DNA of 64,000 nt from Lacrimispora celerecrescens. GTDB lineage: Bacteria; Bacillota; Clostridia; Lachnospirales; Lachnospiraceae. Positions 36,013 through 45,407 of this stretch are shown here, in pieces; within the stretch, counting starts at the first letter, position 1; every line of letters begins with the position of its first letter. The DNA is taken from assembly GCF_000732605.1 (NCBI RefSeq), contig NZ_JPME01000006.1, positions 1 through 64,000 on the forward strand, in the 5' to 3' direction. Under the pieces are notes generated by a model, which ran no database searches, was not told the DNA's origin, and saw nothing but the letters and a program-made list of their open reading frames with translations. Both the position numbers and the translations under genes were made by a program.

Positions 36013-36867
36013 ATGCGAATTGTATTTGTAGTTTTGCATTATTTGGCAGAAAAGGATACAGTTGAATGCATTGAATCTATAAAGGCTAATGTACAATATG
36101 ATAATAAATTTATTGTAATAGTTGACAATGCATCAACAAATGATTCTTTTGGGCATATCACGGGAAAATTTGGCGACGATAATGAAATTAGCTTAATAAG
36201 GAATAAAGTAAATTTAGGTTTTGCAAGGGGGAATAACGAAGGATATAGATATGCTAAAAATGTATTAAAAGCTGATTTTATTATTATGCTGAATAATGAT
36301 ACAATTATTAAACAGGCGTCGTTTGGAACTAAGATAATAGAGAAGTATAATGAAAGTAAGTTCTATGTTTTAGGGCCGGATATTGTAACGAAAGATGGTT
36401 ACCATCAAAATCCATTAAAGCATCGTGTATGGACGGTAAACAAACTAAAACTATTCAAACTAAAGGCACAGTTACGTCTTATAGATCGGAAACTACTTGC
36501 ATTTGGACCAAAGATTCTTCGGAAAAAGAAAGAGATATCAGCATTGTCTGATACATTACAAGCCGATCACTTTAATATTCGGTTACATGGTGCTTGTTTA
36601 ATATTTTCGCCAGATTATATTAAACAGTTTAATGGATTAGATGACGGAACTTTTTTGTATATGGAGGAAGATCTGTTACAAATGCAAATGGATTATCTTC
36701 ATCTACCAATGTTGTATACTAGTGAGCTTGAAATTTTCCATAAAGAAGATGCGGCGACTAATATGGTTAGTGGTAATACGAAGGAACGGGATATACGGTT
36801 TCTGAAGAATTTAATTAACTCTATTGATGTATGCATTGATAGAGCGCAGAAGATGAGGAAAGGATAA
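36013..36867 (+). CDS. Glycosyltransferase family 2, rhamnosyltransferase-like
   Basis: I choose the ATG at 36013 behind AGGGAG; the longer frame overlaps the previous gene by 34 bases. The 284-residue protein has IVFVVLHYLAEKDTVECIES, VDNASTND, NLGFARGNNEGYRYA and MLNNDTII, the arrangement of WbbL-type enzymes. HGACLIFSPDYI and LYMEEDLLQMQM give the acceptor-side acidic motif. A rhamnosyltransferase role would fit the dTDP-rhamnose genes at the end of the locus, but this is inference. It is codirectional and closely packed with its neighbours. Confidence 0.9.
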   Translation: MRIVFVVLHYLAEKDTVECIESIKANVQYDNKFIVIVDNASTNDSFGHITGKFGDDNEISLIRNKVNLGFARGNNEGYRYAKNVLKADFIIMLNNDTIIKQASFGTKIIEKYNESKFYVLGPDIVTKDGYHQNPLKHRVWTVNKLKLFKLKAQLRLIDRKLLAFGPKILRKKKEISALSDTLQADHFNIRLHGACLIFSPDYIKQFNGLDDGTFLYMEEDLLQMQMDYLHLPMLYTSELEIFHKEDAATNMVSGNTKERDIRFLKNLINSIDVCIDRAQKMRKG

Positions 36868-36876
36868 AAAGAGACC

Positions 36877-38031
36877 ATGAGGATTATTGCGTTTTACCTG
36901 CCGCAATTTCATAATATCCCAGAAAATGATGAGTGGTGGGGGGATGGTTTTACTGAATGGGTTAATGTGAAAAAAGCGGTTCCCCTATATGGTGGGCATC
37001 AACAACCTAAAGTTCCGCTCAATAATAATTACTACAATCTTTTGGATGACAAAGTTAAAATTTGGCAAGCTGAATTAGCTAAAACGTATGGTATTTATGG
37101 GTTTTGCTATTATCATTACTGGTTTGATGGGCATATGCTCTTAGAGAAGCCAATGGAACAAATGCTAAAAAATAGAGCTGTGAATATTCCGTTTTGCATT
37201 TGTTGGGCAAATGAGCCATGGACAAAGGCTTGGGTTGGGGAAACGAAAACCCTTATTCCACAAAAATATGGGATGAAAAAGGAATGGAAAGATCACTTTG
37301 ATTATTTGCTACCGTTTTTGAAAGACGAGCGCTACATCAAGGATGAAGAGGGAAAGCCGGTATTTGTAATATACCGGCCTGAAATCATTGATGTTCTCAA
37401 TGATATGCTTGATTATTGGAATGAATTAGCGCGAAATAATGGATTTTCAGGAATAAGTTTTGCTTATCAACAGCTTAATTTTGACTTAGACAAAAACAAG
37501 GATGATTCCAGATTTAAGTATGATATTGAATTTCAACCTATGTATTGTTTCCATGATCTTACAGAAAATAGATTCTCAACAATGAGAAAGATAAAAAGAA
37601 AAGTGGCAAACGCTGTTGAACGGCTTACAGGTAAAGATATTCGTCAAATTGGGCGAGGATCGAAATTGACGGGATTTAACCAAGTCTATTACGATGAGGC
37701 ATGGAATGCAATTCTAAATAGAAAGCCTGAATCTGTGAAAAATGTGCCAGGAGCTTTTGTCGCTTGGGATAATACTCCCAGACATGGCAAAAGAGGACGG
37801 ATTTATGATGGGGCAACTCCGGAAAAATTTGAGAGTTACTTGAAACAACTGATTGAAAATACGAAAAATATTTATGAAAAAGATATGATATTTTTAGATG
37901 CTTGGAATGAATGGGCAGAAGGGGCTTATTTGGAACCTGATGTCCATTATGGAACGGGTTATTTGGAAGCGGTAAAAAATGCACTGATAGAAACTGGTGA
38001 ATTTCCCGCATATCCTAAGATTAGAGAGTGA
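36877..38031 (+). CDS. WbsX-like glycosyltransferase (GH99-like domain)
   Basis: The protein has 384 residues. MRIIAFYLPQFHNIPENDEW, GDGFTEWVNVKKAVPLY, GFCYYHYWFDGHMLLEKP and the C-terminal DAWNEWAEGAYLEPD are the recognised blocks of WbsX proteins, which occur in many O-antigen and capsule loci. They share the fold of GH99 but act in polysaccharide assembly, with chemistry not firmly established. The stop lies six bases before the next start, so it is cotranscribed with the glycosyltransferases. Confidence 0.93.
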   Translation: MRIIAFYLPQFHNIPENDEWWGDGFTEWVNVKKAVPLYGGHQQPKVPLNNNYYNLLDDKVKIWQAELAKTYGIYGFCYYHYWFDGHMLLEKPMEQMLKNRAVNIPFCICWANEPWTKAWVGETKTLIPQKYGMKKEWKDHFDYLLPFLKDERYIKDEEGKPVFVIYRPEIIDVLNDMLDYWNELARNNGFSGISFAYQQLNFDLDKNKDDSRFKYDIEFQPMYCFHDLTENRFSTMRKIKRKVANAVERLTGKDIRQIGRGSKLTGFNQVYYDEAWNAILNRKPESVKNVPGAFVAWDNTPRHGKRGRIYDGATPEKFESYLKQLIENTKNIYEKDMIFLDAWNEWAEGAYLEPDVHYGTGYLEAVKNALIETGEFPAYPKIRE

Positions 38032-38037
38032 AAAGGT

Positions 38038-39210
38038 ATGAAGGTTATTTTTGTTTTTCACGATTCAGAAAGAAATAATGGTGCAAACCATTCAATGATG
38101 GACGTTATTGATTATATCTCTATTCATAATGGCGTGGAACCTTTGCTAATATTTCCAAAGTTAAAAGGTAGTGCGATAGATTATGCCACGAAACAAGGTT
38201 ATCAGGTATACACTTGCAGATATGGCAGATGGGATTTTCCAAACAGTTTTAAGGGATTAAAAAAAACACAATATTTTATCAAATGGTTTGTAAAGCTGAT
38301 TTTAACCGTTCCTACATATTATACTTTGAAAAAGTTAATTAGAGAGAATGATACAAAACTAATTTATACAAATACCTATGCTGTTTTTTTAGGAGCATGG
38401 CTAAATAAGAAGACTGGGATACCGCATATTTGGCATATTCGTGAATTTGGTAAGGAGGATCATAACTTTAAACTTATATTTGGTGATAAAGTTCTATATA
38501 AGTATTTGAACGATTATACGAATAGAATAGTGTTTATATCTCAAAGTATTAGTGCTAAGTATTTACCTTACATTTCTGAAAAAGATAAGTGTTTTGTTCT
38601 TTATAATGATATTGCAGAGCCATTATGTAATAGGAAAGCCAGGTGGAGTGATACAGAGACAATTAGAATTCTTATTGCGGGAACATTACAAGAAGGCAAA
38701 GGGCAATTGGAAGCAATTAAGGCAGTCAAATTATTAAAAGAAACGTATGCTTTAACAAGGTTTAAGTTATATATAGCAGGAACTCCAAAAGGAGAATATT
38801 TTCAAAAACTAAATGACTATGTCTTGGATAACAATTTGATTCAGTATGTAGAATTTTGTGGATATGTATCAGAAATGACAGCCTTAAGGGAAAAAATGCA
38901 CATAGGAGTTGTTGCATCATCCAGTGAAGCTTTTGGGCGAGTGACCGTTGAGGGGATGTTGTCGGGAATGTTAATGATTGGTGCAGATGCGGCAGGAACC
39001 AGCGAATTGATAACAGATGGTTTAAATGGATATTTATATCCGTTGCATAAACATGAGAAACTGGCTGAAATTCTCTTTCAGAGTTGTATGAACATTCCGA
39101 AAACTAGGGAAGTAGCAACAACTGGTTGTAAAATGGCATCTGAAAAGTTCGCACAGTATAGAACAAGCGAAGCAATAGGAAAAATAATAAATAAATTGTG
39201 TAAAAAGTAG
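38038..39210 (+). CDS. Glycosyltransferase family 4
   Basis: The protein has 390 residues and the GT-B two-domain form. The N-terminal domain has VFHDSERNNGANHSMMDVID. The C-terminal domain starts at about residue 210 with IRILIAGTLQEGKGQLEAIK and has SSEAFGRVTVEGMLSGMLMI, the EX7E donor-binding motif of GT4. It transfers a sugar to the growing repeat unit from the cytoplasmic side. Sugar specificity is unknown. Gene spacing on both sides is under ten bases. Confidence 0.93.
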   Translation: MKVIFVFHDSERNNGANHSMMDVIDYISIHNGVEPLLIFPKLKGSAIDYATKQGYQVYTCRYGRWDFPNSFKGLKKTQYFIKWFVKLILTVPTYYTLKKLIRENDTKLIYTNTYAVFLGAWLNKKTGIPHIWHIREFGKEDHNFKLIFGDKVLYKYLNDYTNRIVFISQSISAKYLPYISEKDKCFVLYNDIAEPLCNRKARWSDTETIRILIAGTLQEGKGQLEAIKAVKLLKETYALTRFKLYIAGTPKGEYFQKLNDYVLDNNLIQYVEFCGYVSEMTALREKMHIGVVASSSEAFGRVTVEGMLSGMLMIGADAAGTSELITDGLNGYLYPLHKHEKLAEILFQSCMNIPKTREVATTGCKMASEKFAQYRTSEAIGKIINKLCKK

Positions 39211-39218
39211 GTGGTGAT

Positions 39219-40511
39219 ATGGGGTACCTTGTAATACTTATTTTATTTATGGTTGGTGTTTGTTTTTGGGCGTTACAGAAGTCCTGGACAAACTTTATGA
39301 CGATTTATGCATTCTTTTGGGCGCTTATTGTATTTTTGGCGAACTTACAACTATTTGATATGATGGACTATTCCTATAGGCCATATGAAATGATTTTGTT
39401 GGGTTTTTTAGGCGCTAGTAGCGGATACTTATTTGGATACAAGTATAGGATAAAAACAAAAAACTGGTCTATGAATATACCAAGCGGAAAGGATGAGTGC
39501 GTATATAATCAAAAAGCAATAATTGTAATATGTATTATATGTATTGTGTTTTACTCGTTTGAAATTTTGAAAGTTATTCAGTTATTACGGAGTGGAACAA
39601 CATATTACTTTGTTAGAAGAATGTACCAGGGGTATGCGGAAACTAACTTTTTCTCATCAGCTTTAGAGCGCTATTTTAGTTCGTATGTTGCCGTGCCATG
39701 TGCATATATTCTATCCTCATACATAACTATTTCCTTTTTTAAAAAGGAGAAAAATATTAAAGTTCTAAGTATGGCTATCCTTGGATTGGGACTGTATCTG
39801 ACTGTTTCAGCGAGTAGGTTTATTTTGTTTCAGCTTGCACTCGGAGCATTGTATCTTTTTTTCTTCCTTAAGAAGAAAGTTCCAAAAAGGATAAAAAAAT
39901 GGATAAAAAGAATAGTTATAGCGTTGGTGCTAGGAGTAATTGCACTCACGTTACTTAGAGAAAATAAAGTTAACGGTAAGACTTCTGATTGGACGATGCT
40001 GCAAAGCATTTATTCATACTTTTCGGTTTCTATTCCGCTAATGGATCACTGGATAGCATATGCAGATGCGGTCCATTATCAAGCATATGGATTGGTTTTT
40101 TTAAGGGTGCCACTATCAATTGTTACACTTTTGTTTTTGCACCCCTTGGGAATCTCGTTTGAACTCCTAAATGACGCTATATCGATGATAAATGTTGTCG
40201 AAGAATTTGTCCAGGTATTTCCAGGGCATACATATAATGCTTTTGCAAGTATGTTTTATTATTTTTATCTGGACTTTAAAGAGCTCGGTGTCATTATGGG
40301 TTGCTTCTTGTGGGGAGTTATTTGTGCAAAAACGTATAAGAATGCAAGAAATATTCAAAGTGACAGGAATTTAGTATTTCTTTTGCTAGTTGTTCAAATG
40401 ATGTTTAAAACTATGGTACGTTGGGAATTGACATTGCCGAGCTTTTTTATCGCTTTTGTGATTACATTTTTTATATTTGATAAAAATAAAAAAAATATGG
40501 GAGTACAGTAA
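39219..40511 (+). CDS. Wzy-type oligosaccharide repeat-unit polymerase
   Basis: The protein has 430 residues with ten to eleven hydrophobic segments and a larger external loop region around residues 255-345. Sequence similarity among Wzy proteins is weak, so assignment rests on topology, size and position directly before the flippase. LTVSASRFILFQLALGALYL and the Arg-rich cytoplasmic loop (KKKVPKRIKKWIKRIV) fit the O-antigen ligase/polymerase superfamily. It would join repeat units on the outer membrane face of the cell membrane. The stop overlaps the next start by one base. Confidence 0.8.
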   Translation: MGYLVILILFMVGVCFWALQKSWTNFMTIYAFFWALIVFLANLQLFDMMDYSYRPYEMILLGFLGASSGYLFGYKYRIKTKNWSMNIPSGKDECVYNQKAIIVICIICIVFYSFEILKVIQLLRSGTTYYFVRRMYQGYAETNFFSSALERYFSSYVAVPCAYILSSYITISFFKKEKNIKVLSMAILGLGLYLTVSASRFILFQLALGALYLFFFLKKKVPKRIKKWIKRIVIALVLGVIALTLLRENKVNGKTSDWTMLQSIYSYFSVSIPLMDHWIAYADAVHYQAYGLVFLRVPLSIVTLLFLHPLGISFELLNDAISMINVVEEFVQVFPGHTYNAFASMFYYFYLDFKELGVIMGCFLWGVICAKTYKNARNIQSDRNLVFLLLVVQMMFKTMVRWELTLPSFFIAFVITFFIFDKNKKNMGVQ

Positions 40512-41956
40512 TGGGCAGCATAAAAAAGAATTTTATTTATAATATAATTTACCAAATGCTGGTATTAATTTTGCCTCTTATCACCACTCCCTATATATCG
40601 CGTGTATTTGGTGCTGAAAATATTGGCATTTATTCGTATACTTATTCCGTTGCATATTATTTTGTTTTAATTGCGATGCTTGGGGTTAATAATTATGGGA
40701 ATCGCAGTTGTGCAAGGGTGAGAGACGAACGAGAGAAGTTAAGCCAGACATTCTGGAGTATTTATTTTTTGCAACTGATTTTATCTGTAATATGTACACT
40801 TTCATATCTTATTTATGCGTTGTTGATTGTTAAAAACAATTTTATAATAACACTTTTACAGACATTTTATGTTATATCTACTGCCTTCGATATAAACTGG
40901 TTCTTTTTTAGCCTAGAAAAGTTTAAAGTGACGATTGCAAGAAACCTATTTGTTAAGTTGTTTACGATTTTAATGATTTTTTTAATGGTAAAATCCAAGA
41001 ATTCGCTTTGTATTTATACAGCTATCATGTCATTGGGTACACTTTTGAGCCAGTTGGTTGTGTGGCCATTTTTAAAAAGTGAAGTGGATTTTTATACTCC
41101 TAAAGCAAAAGAAATGCTTGGCCATTTAAAACCGAACTTGATTCTTTTCGTACCTGCTGTTGCGGTCAGTTTATATAAATATATGGATAAGATTATGATT
41201 GGTTTAATGAGTGATATGTCTCAAGAAGGATATTTTGCACAAGCTGAAAAAATTCTCCAAATACCCTTGGGAATTATCTCGGCACTTGGAACAGTAATGC
41301 TTCCAAGAATGTCAAATATAGCGGAAAAGTATGACATCAAAGAAAGTGTAAAATTGATTGATAAATCTATGTTATTTATTTCATTTTTAGCACCCGCATT
41401 GGCATTTGGCTTGGCCGGTATATCAAGCACATTTATTCCGTTATTTCTTGGAGATGGTTATACTTTATGTATTAATATTTTGACTGGATTATCATTATCT
41501 GTTTTGCCCGTTGCATGGGCGAATATAATTAGAACTCAATATCTTATTCCTTATAAAAAGGATACTGTATATTTATATACTGTTGCACTTGGGGCCGTGG
41601 TTAATTTCATTGTAAATGGATTGCTTATTGGTTCATTAGGAGCGATGGGGGCTGTGGTTGGAACTGTTTTTGCCGAAATGAGTGTTGCTATTTCTCAGAC
41701 TTTCATGGTAAGAAAGGCGTTGCCTGTGACAAAATATTTAAAAGATTTTACACCATTCTTTATAGCCGGGGCAGTAATGTTTGTTATTCTTCGAAAAGTA
41801 GATTTTGGTGCAAATCCTTATGTGGAATTGCTTGGAAAAATTGGTTTGGGTGCTGGATTTTATACTGCTGTTAGTTTTGTTATTATGGAAATTTCTCATA
41901 AAGGCGTATTAAATGAGTTGGCAAATGGGTTTAGAAAAAAAGAAAAGATGCTGTAA
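40511..41956 (+). CDS. Wzx-type oligosaccharide flippase
   Basis: The protein has 481 residues and about twelve to fourteen membrane segments. The N-terminus KNFIYNIIYQMLVLILPLIT followed by TPYISRVFGAENIGIYSYTY is the classic opening of the polysaccharide-transport MOP flippases (RfbX type). GYFAQAEKILQIPLGIISAL and PRMSNIAEKYD are further family blocks. It moves lipid-linked repeat units across the membrane. It is translationally coupled to the polymerase gene. Confidence 0.95.
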   Translation: MGSIKKNFIYNIIYQMLVLILPLITTPYISRVFGAENIGIYSYTYSVAYYFVLIAMLGVNNYGNRSCARVRDEREKLSQTFWSIYFLQLILSVICTLSYLIYALLIVKNNFIITLLQTFYVISTAFDINWFFFSLEKFKVTIARNLFVKLFTILMIFLMVKSKNSLCIYTAIMSLGTLLSQLVVWPFLKSEVDFYTPKAKEMLGHLKPNLILFVPAVAVSLYKYMDKIMIGLMSDMSQEGYFAQAEKILQIPLGIISALGTVMLPRMSNIAEKYDIKESVKLIDKSMLFISFLAPALAFGLAGISSTFIPLFLGDGYTLCINILTGLSLSVLPVAWANIIRTQYLIPYKKDTVYLYTVALGAVVNFIVNGLLIGSLGAMGAVVGTVFAEMSVAISQTFMVRKALPVTKYLKDFTPFFIAGAVMFVILRKVDFGANPYVELLGKIGLGAGFYTAVSFVIMEISHKGVLNELANGFRKKEKML

Positions 41957-41987
41957 CTTAGAAAAACAGGTTGTCAGAGAGGAAAAA

Positions 41988-42992
41988 ATGTGTAAAATTT
42001 TGAGTAGAGCAGAACAGAGTAGAGCAGAGTACATTGATATATACAGAAGTTTTGGGATTATCTTAATGGTAATGGGGCATATTGGATTCGGAATATATTT
42101 TGATCATTTTATTCACGCTTTTCATATGCCAATGTTTTTCTTTATCTCAGGAATATTTTTTAAAGTGAACCAAGGAATGACTTTTTCTTCTTTTGTAAAA
42201 AAGAAGGCTAAGACGTTGCTTATCCCATATGCTGCGTTTGGATTGTTCCATTATTTTGTATGGTTAGTCCAACATCGTTCTGCCATGAGTTTGGAACCTC
42301 TAAAATGCCTTTTATTTGTGAATACCGATGGCATTCCTATTGCTGGTGCATTATGGTTTCTTACAGCTTTCTTTTTTGCTGAATTGATTTACTTTGCTAT
42401 AAGACATTGCATTAAAAGAATGTTGTTGCAAAATATAAGTATTGTTGTAATTTCAATCATGGGATGCATTACAACACTTATTTTACCGTTTCGTCTACCA
42501 TACGCCATGGATGCGTCCTTTGTTGGCGTTGGTTTACTTCATATTGGGTATTTAGTTCAGAACAATGTAATTAAAAACGTAAGAAATATATATCATATGA
42601 AATATTATGAATGGATAATACTGGTTGCCATTTCAATGTTTCTGATTTTTACAAATGGATATGTTAATATGAGGACAGGAACTTATGCAATTATACCTCT
42701 ATTCTGGATAAATGCGATTTTGGCAATAATAATTGGAATAAATCTTTCAAAGTATTTGGAAAGAAGTTTACTTAAAAGTGTGCATGGTTTTTTATTATTT
42801 ATTGGTAGAAATTCGATTGTTTATTTATGCCTTAACCAGTTAATTATTTTGTGCGTTAGAAAAACAATTAGAGTAGTAGGATTACCATTGATTACTACTA
42901 AAATATCTATATTTGTAATAGCGATGATACTTTTGAGTTTATGTACATATGTAATAATAAATACAAGATTGAAAGTTTTTCTGGGAAAATAG
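41988..42992 (+). CDS. Acyltransferase family 3 membrane protein
   Basis: I choose the ATG at 41988 behind GAGAGG; an in-frame ATG at 41913 would overlap the flippase gene. The 334-residue protein has about ten membrane segments. YIDIYRSFGIILMVMGHIG and AFHMPMFFFISGIFFKVN are the acyltransferase-3 motifs, with the conserved His of MVMGHIG. Such enzymes add O-acetyl or other acyl groups to surface sugars. A short direct repeat (GTAGAGCAGA twice within 42003-42029) lies at the start of the gene. It closes the tightly packed part of the cassette. Confidence 0.9.
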   Translation: MCKILSRAEQSRAEYIDIYRSFGIILMVMGHIGFGIYFDHFIHAFHMPMFFFISGIFFKVNQGMTFSSFVKKKAKTLLIPYAAFGLFHYFVWLVQHRSAMSLEPLKCLLFVNTDGIPIAGALWFLTAFFFAELIYFAIRHCIKRMLLQNISIVVISIMGCITTLILPFRLPYAMDASFVGVGLLHIGYLVQNNVIKNVRNIYHMKYYEWIILVAISMFLIFTNGYVNMRTGTYAIIPLFWINAILAIIIGINLSKYLERSLLKSVHGFLLFIGRNSIVYLCLNQLIILCVRKTIRVVGLPLITTKISIFVIAMILLSLCTYVIINTRLKVFLGK

Positions 42993-43200
42993 GTAAACTC
43001 TCAAGATATGACATATAAGGAAACAGCTTCTGCAGAAAGTTATATATTAGAAGGTGGAACACCTTTGATTTCTTTCTGAAAATGATCAGAAGTGGCTGGG
43101 GCTGTAAGACACCTTCGAATTTTAACTTAATACGTAAAACATGTACAACATCAAATGAAAGTGATTGAATTTGCATTTTGAATTACTAATGATTTTTTTG

Positions 43201-43550
43201 ACAACTGTAAATATGATTTTCTAATTAAAAGGAGTGCGTTTATTCTTAAAAGTTTAAGGATTGCAATGGAGTATATGAGTCTACAGCAGATTGAGGACAA
43301 ACTTGGTGTTTCATACCAGGCGATTTTGGTGATTTGGCTAAACAAAATCTAATTTATGATGGGATGATAGAATTATAATAAAGCAATTGATTTATAGACA
43401 GAAAACTATATACATCCAGAGATGGTATGGCCTATTTTGATTATAAAGTTCAGCGCTGCCAGCTATTTATGACGTGCCCGGAATCTGCATTATAGTTCAA
43501 ACAAAGGGGAAGGACCAGGAAAGGACCTACTTGGTGGTTATGAATAAAAA
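43201..43550 (+). pseudogene. Decayed coding fragments, family not recognised
   Basis: Short broken frames read like coding remnants: AMEYMSLQQIEDKLGVSYQA near 43265-43325, MAYFDYKVQRCQLFMTCPES near 43429-43490, and KGKDQERTYLVVMNKK near 43505-43553. The first resembles a helix-turn-helix segment. None can be joined into a gene, and no terminal repeats mark an insertion sequence. Bases 42993-43200 show nothing I can name. Confidence 0.35.
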
Positions 43551-44120
43551 ATGATAAATAAAATGTTATATAAGATTATAGTACTAGATATAATGGAACT
43601 GCTTTTATACTTACCAAAAGGGCTGATATATGGTGCAATACTGATTGCGTTTCTTATATTAATAAACGGATTGTTGCACCGATTCAGAAAATATCAACTC
43701 GTATCCCTAGTGAAGTTAATTTACCTGGGTCTATTTGTAGCATATATATATACATTGCTTCAGCAAACCTATTTTTCCCGCCCCCCAGGCTCAAGGAATA
43801 CTGTTAGCTTGATTTTGGGAGAAACCTGGCAAGGCGGTCTTCAAAGCAAGGCTTATGTAATCGAAAATATTTTGATGATGATCCCATTTGGAGTTTTTCT
43901 TCCAAACATTCTTAAACCTGCTGAAAGTATTTTTTGTTGTATTCCGTTGGGATTTTTCTTTTCAGTTAGCCTAGAATATGCTCAATTTCTCTCCCAACGA
44001 GGTCATATGCAGGTAGATGATGTTATAATGAATGTAATAGGTACGATTATAGGATATCTATTCTTTGTTACTGTGAAACGCTTACGCAGACTCAATAAAT
44101 ATATTATAGAGAAAAAGTGA
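43551..44120 (+). CDS. VanZ-like family membrane protein
   Basis: The protein has 189 residues with four to five membrane segments. ENILMMIPFGVFLPNILKP and SLEYAQFLSQRGHMQVDDVI with NVIGTIIGYLFF are the two VanZ signatures. VanZ of vancomycin operons gives low-level teicoplanin resistance; most homologues, like this one, lie elsewhere and have unknown roles in the envelope. There is no van gene nearby. The start codon is uncertain (the ATG at 43551 has no good ribosome site; 43563 and 43593 are alternatives). Confidence 0.88.
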   Translation: MINKMLYKIIVLDIMELLLYLPKGLIYGAILIAFLILINGLLHRFRKYQLVSLVKLIYLGLFVAYIYTLLQQTYFSRPPGSRNTVSLILGETWQGGLQSKAYVIENILMMIPFGVFLPNILKPAESIFCCIPLGFFFSVSLEYAQFLSQRGHMQVDDVIMNVIGTIIGYLFFVTVKRLRRLNKYIIEKK

Positions 44121-44470
44121 TTATTATTATAATGATTACAGTTACAAAGAAATGCACAATATATGGAAATGTAAAGATATGTAATGAAATGTAAAGGGAA
44201 TAGTAGATTTTTAATTGGTTGCTCCTTTGTTTTCCTTATGAAATTGAGCTTTTACTCATATTTTAGTAGTTTTTTTATATAAATATACACCAAAAGAATG
44301 TAAGTAACGCTATATAAAATAGGCATTATCGATAAAAAAAGTATAAAACATACATTATACAGATGTTATAAACGTATAAACCTTGCATTTTTACAGAAAG
44401 AGAGTTAAAATATACACATCAATTTAAATTGTAACAAAATTGAAGGTAGGATATTGAAAGGAGAAACATT
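44121..44470 (+). other. AT-rich upstream region of the cell-wall-binding gene
   Basis: About 350 bases without a gene. The 3' end has GAAAGGAG just before the next start. Segments such as TTATAAACGTATAAACC near 44366 could hold a promoter, but no consensus pair stands out. Confidence 0.3.
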
Positions 44471-45337
44471 ATGAAGATGAAAAAGCTAATGGTAGCAGCA
44501 TTAGCCGCAGCAATCACTGTGGGAAGTGCATTACCAGCATCTGCAGCATGGGTTCAGTCTGGTTCCGAATGGAGATATCAGAATGAGGACGGAAGCTGGC
44601 AGGCAAACAAGTGGTTTCAGGAGGCCGGCAAGTGGTATCATTTTGATGCTAATGCCAATGCACAGAAGGGCTGGTTTAAGGATACCGATGGTAAGTGGTA
44701 TTTCTTTGCATACAATGGTATTATGCAGACAGGTCTGATCAAAGTCGATGACAAAGTGTATTACATGAATGCAGACGGCTCACTTTTTTCTGGTAATATG
44801 AAAATCGGGACAGTAGAATATAACTTTACCGAGTATGGAACAACAAACGGAAAACCGTCTGTGGGTGCATCTCAGACTTTTGGAGGTAATGGAAACCAGA
44901 CTAACGTAATTCCTGGCGGTGGTGGATATTCCCGCGCAGGTGGTGGTAATAATGGTGGACCAGTCACAGATAATGTAAAAGATAACGTACAGAAAGCTGT
45001 AAATCGTTTAGCTGATAGTGAGAAGGATAATGAATTCGTTTCTACTTCAGTAAATGGACAAAAAATTGAAATTTCAGCTAAATCTGACCTGACAACATTA
45101 AGTGAAGTTTTAGGCAAGGCAGAAGAAGTGTTATTAGAAATTCTTGATACAGAAGATGTGGAAGCTGTTATGTTTGCAGGAACACCAATTACCACTAGAG
45201 AGGACATCAAGAAAGTTGCTAGTGATAAAGGTCTTGCTTATGACACATTACTGGGTGGTGTTGAAGAATCTTACAATGTAACAGTTGTGCTAAGCAATGG
45301 ACAATCAATAGATTATACTATTTCTGTAAATAAATAA
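44471..45337 (+). CDS. Secreted cell-wall-binding (choline-binding repeat) protein
   Basis: The protein has 288 residues. A signal peptide (MKMKKLMVAALAAAITVGSA, cleavage after PASA) is followed by four to five aromatic-rich repeats of about 20 residues: EWRYQNEDGSWQANKWF, KWYHFDANANAQKGWF, KWYFFAYNGIMQTGLI, KVYYMNADGSLFSGNM. These bind choline or related wall polymer groups. A Gly/Asn-rich linker (about residues 137-160) joins a C-terminal domain of about 125 residues that I do not recognise. It lies in front of the length-control genes. The partial protein at 62804 has the same plan. Confidence 0.88.
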   Translation: MKMKKLMVAALAAAITVGSALPASAAWVQSGSEWRYQNEDGSWQANKWFQEAGKWYHFDANANAQKGWFKDTDGKWYFFAYNGIMQTGLIKVDDKVYYMNADGSLFSGNMKIGTVEYNFTEYGTTNGKPSVGASQTFGGNGNQTNVIPGGGGYSRAGGGNNGGPVTDNVKDNVQKAVNRLADSEKDNEFVSTSVNGQKIEISAKSDLTTLSEVLGKAEEVLLEILDTEDVEAVMFAGTPITTREDIKKVASDKGLAYDTLLGGVEESYNVTVVLSNGQSIDYTISVNK

Positions 45338-45360
45338 AAATTTTTGTTTTATTCCTTTTT

Positions 45361-45396
45361 AGGGTGGCTCTCATAGGAACCGCCCTATTTTAAATA
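45361..45396 (+). terminator. Hairpin after the cell-wall-binding gene
   Basis: AGGGTGG pairs with CCGCCCT and is followed by ATTTTAAAT. It ends a few bases before the next gene's ribosome site, so it may attenuate rather than stop. Confidence 0.6.
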
Positions 45397-45407
45397 TGGA
45401 GAGCGGC

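Noticed and set aside
43551-44120. Glycopeptide resistance locus based on VanZ
   Set aside because: No vanHAX or regulator is nearby; VanZ-like proteins are widespread without resistance.
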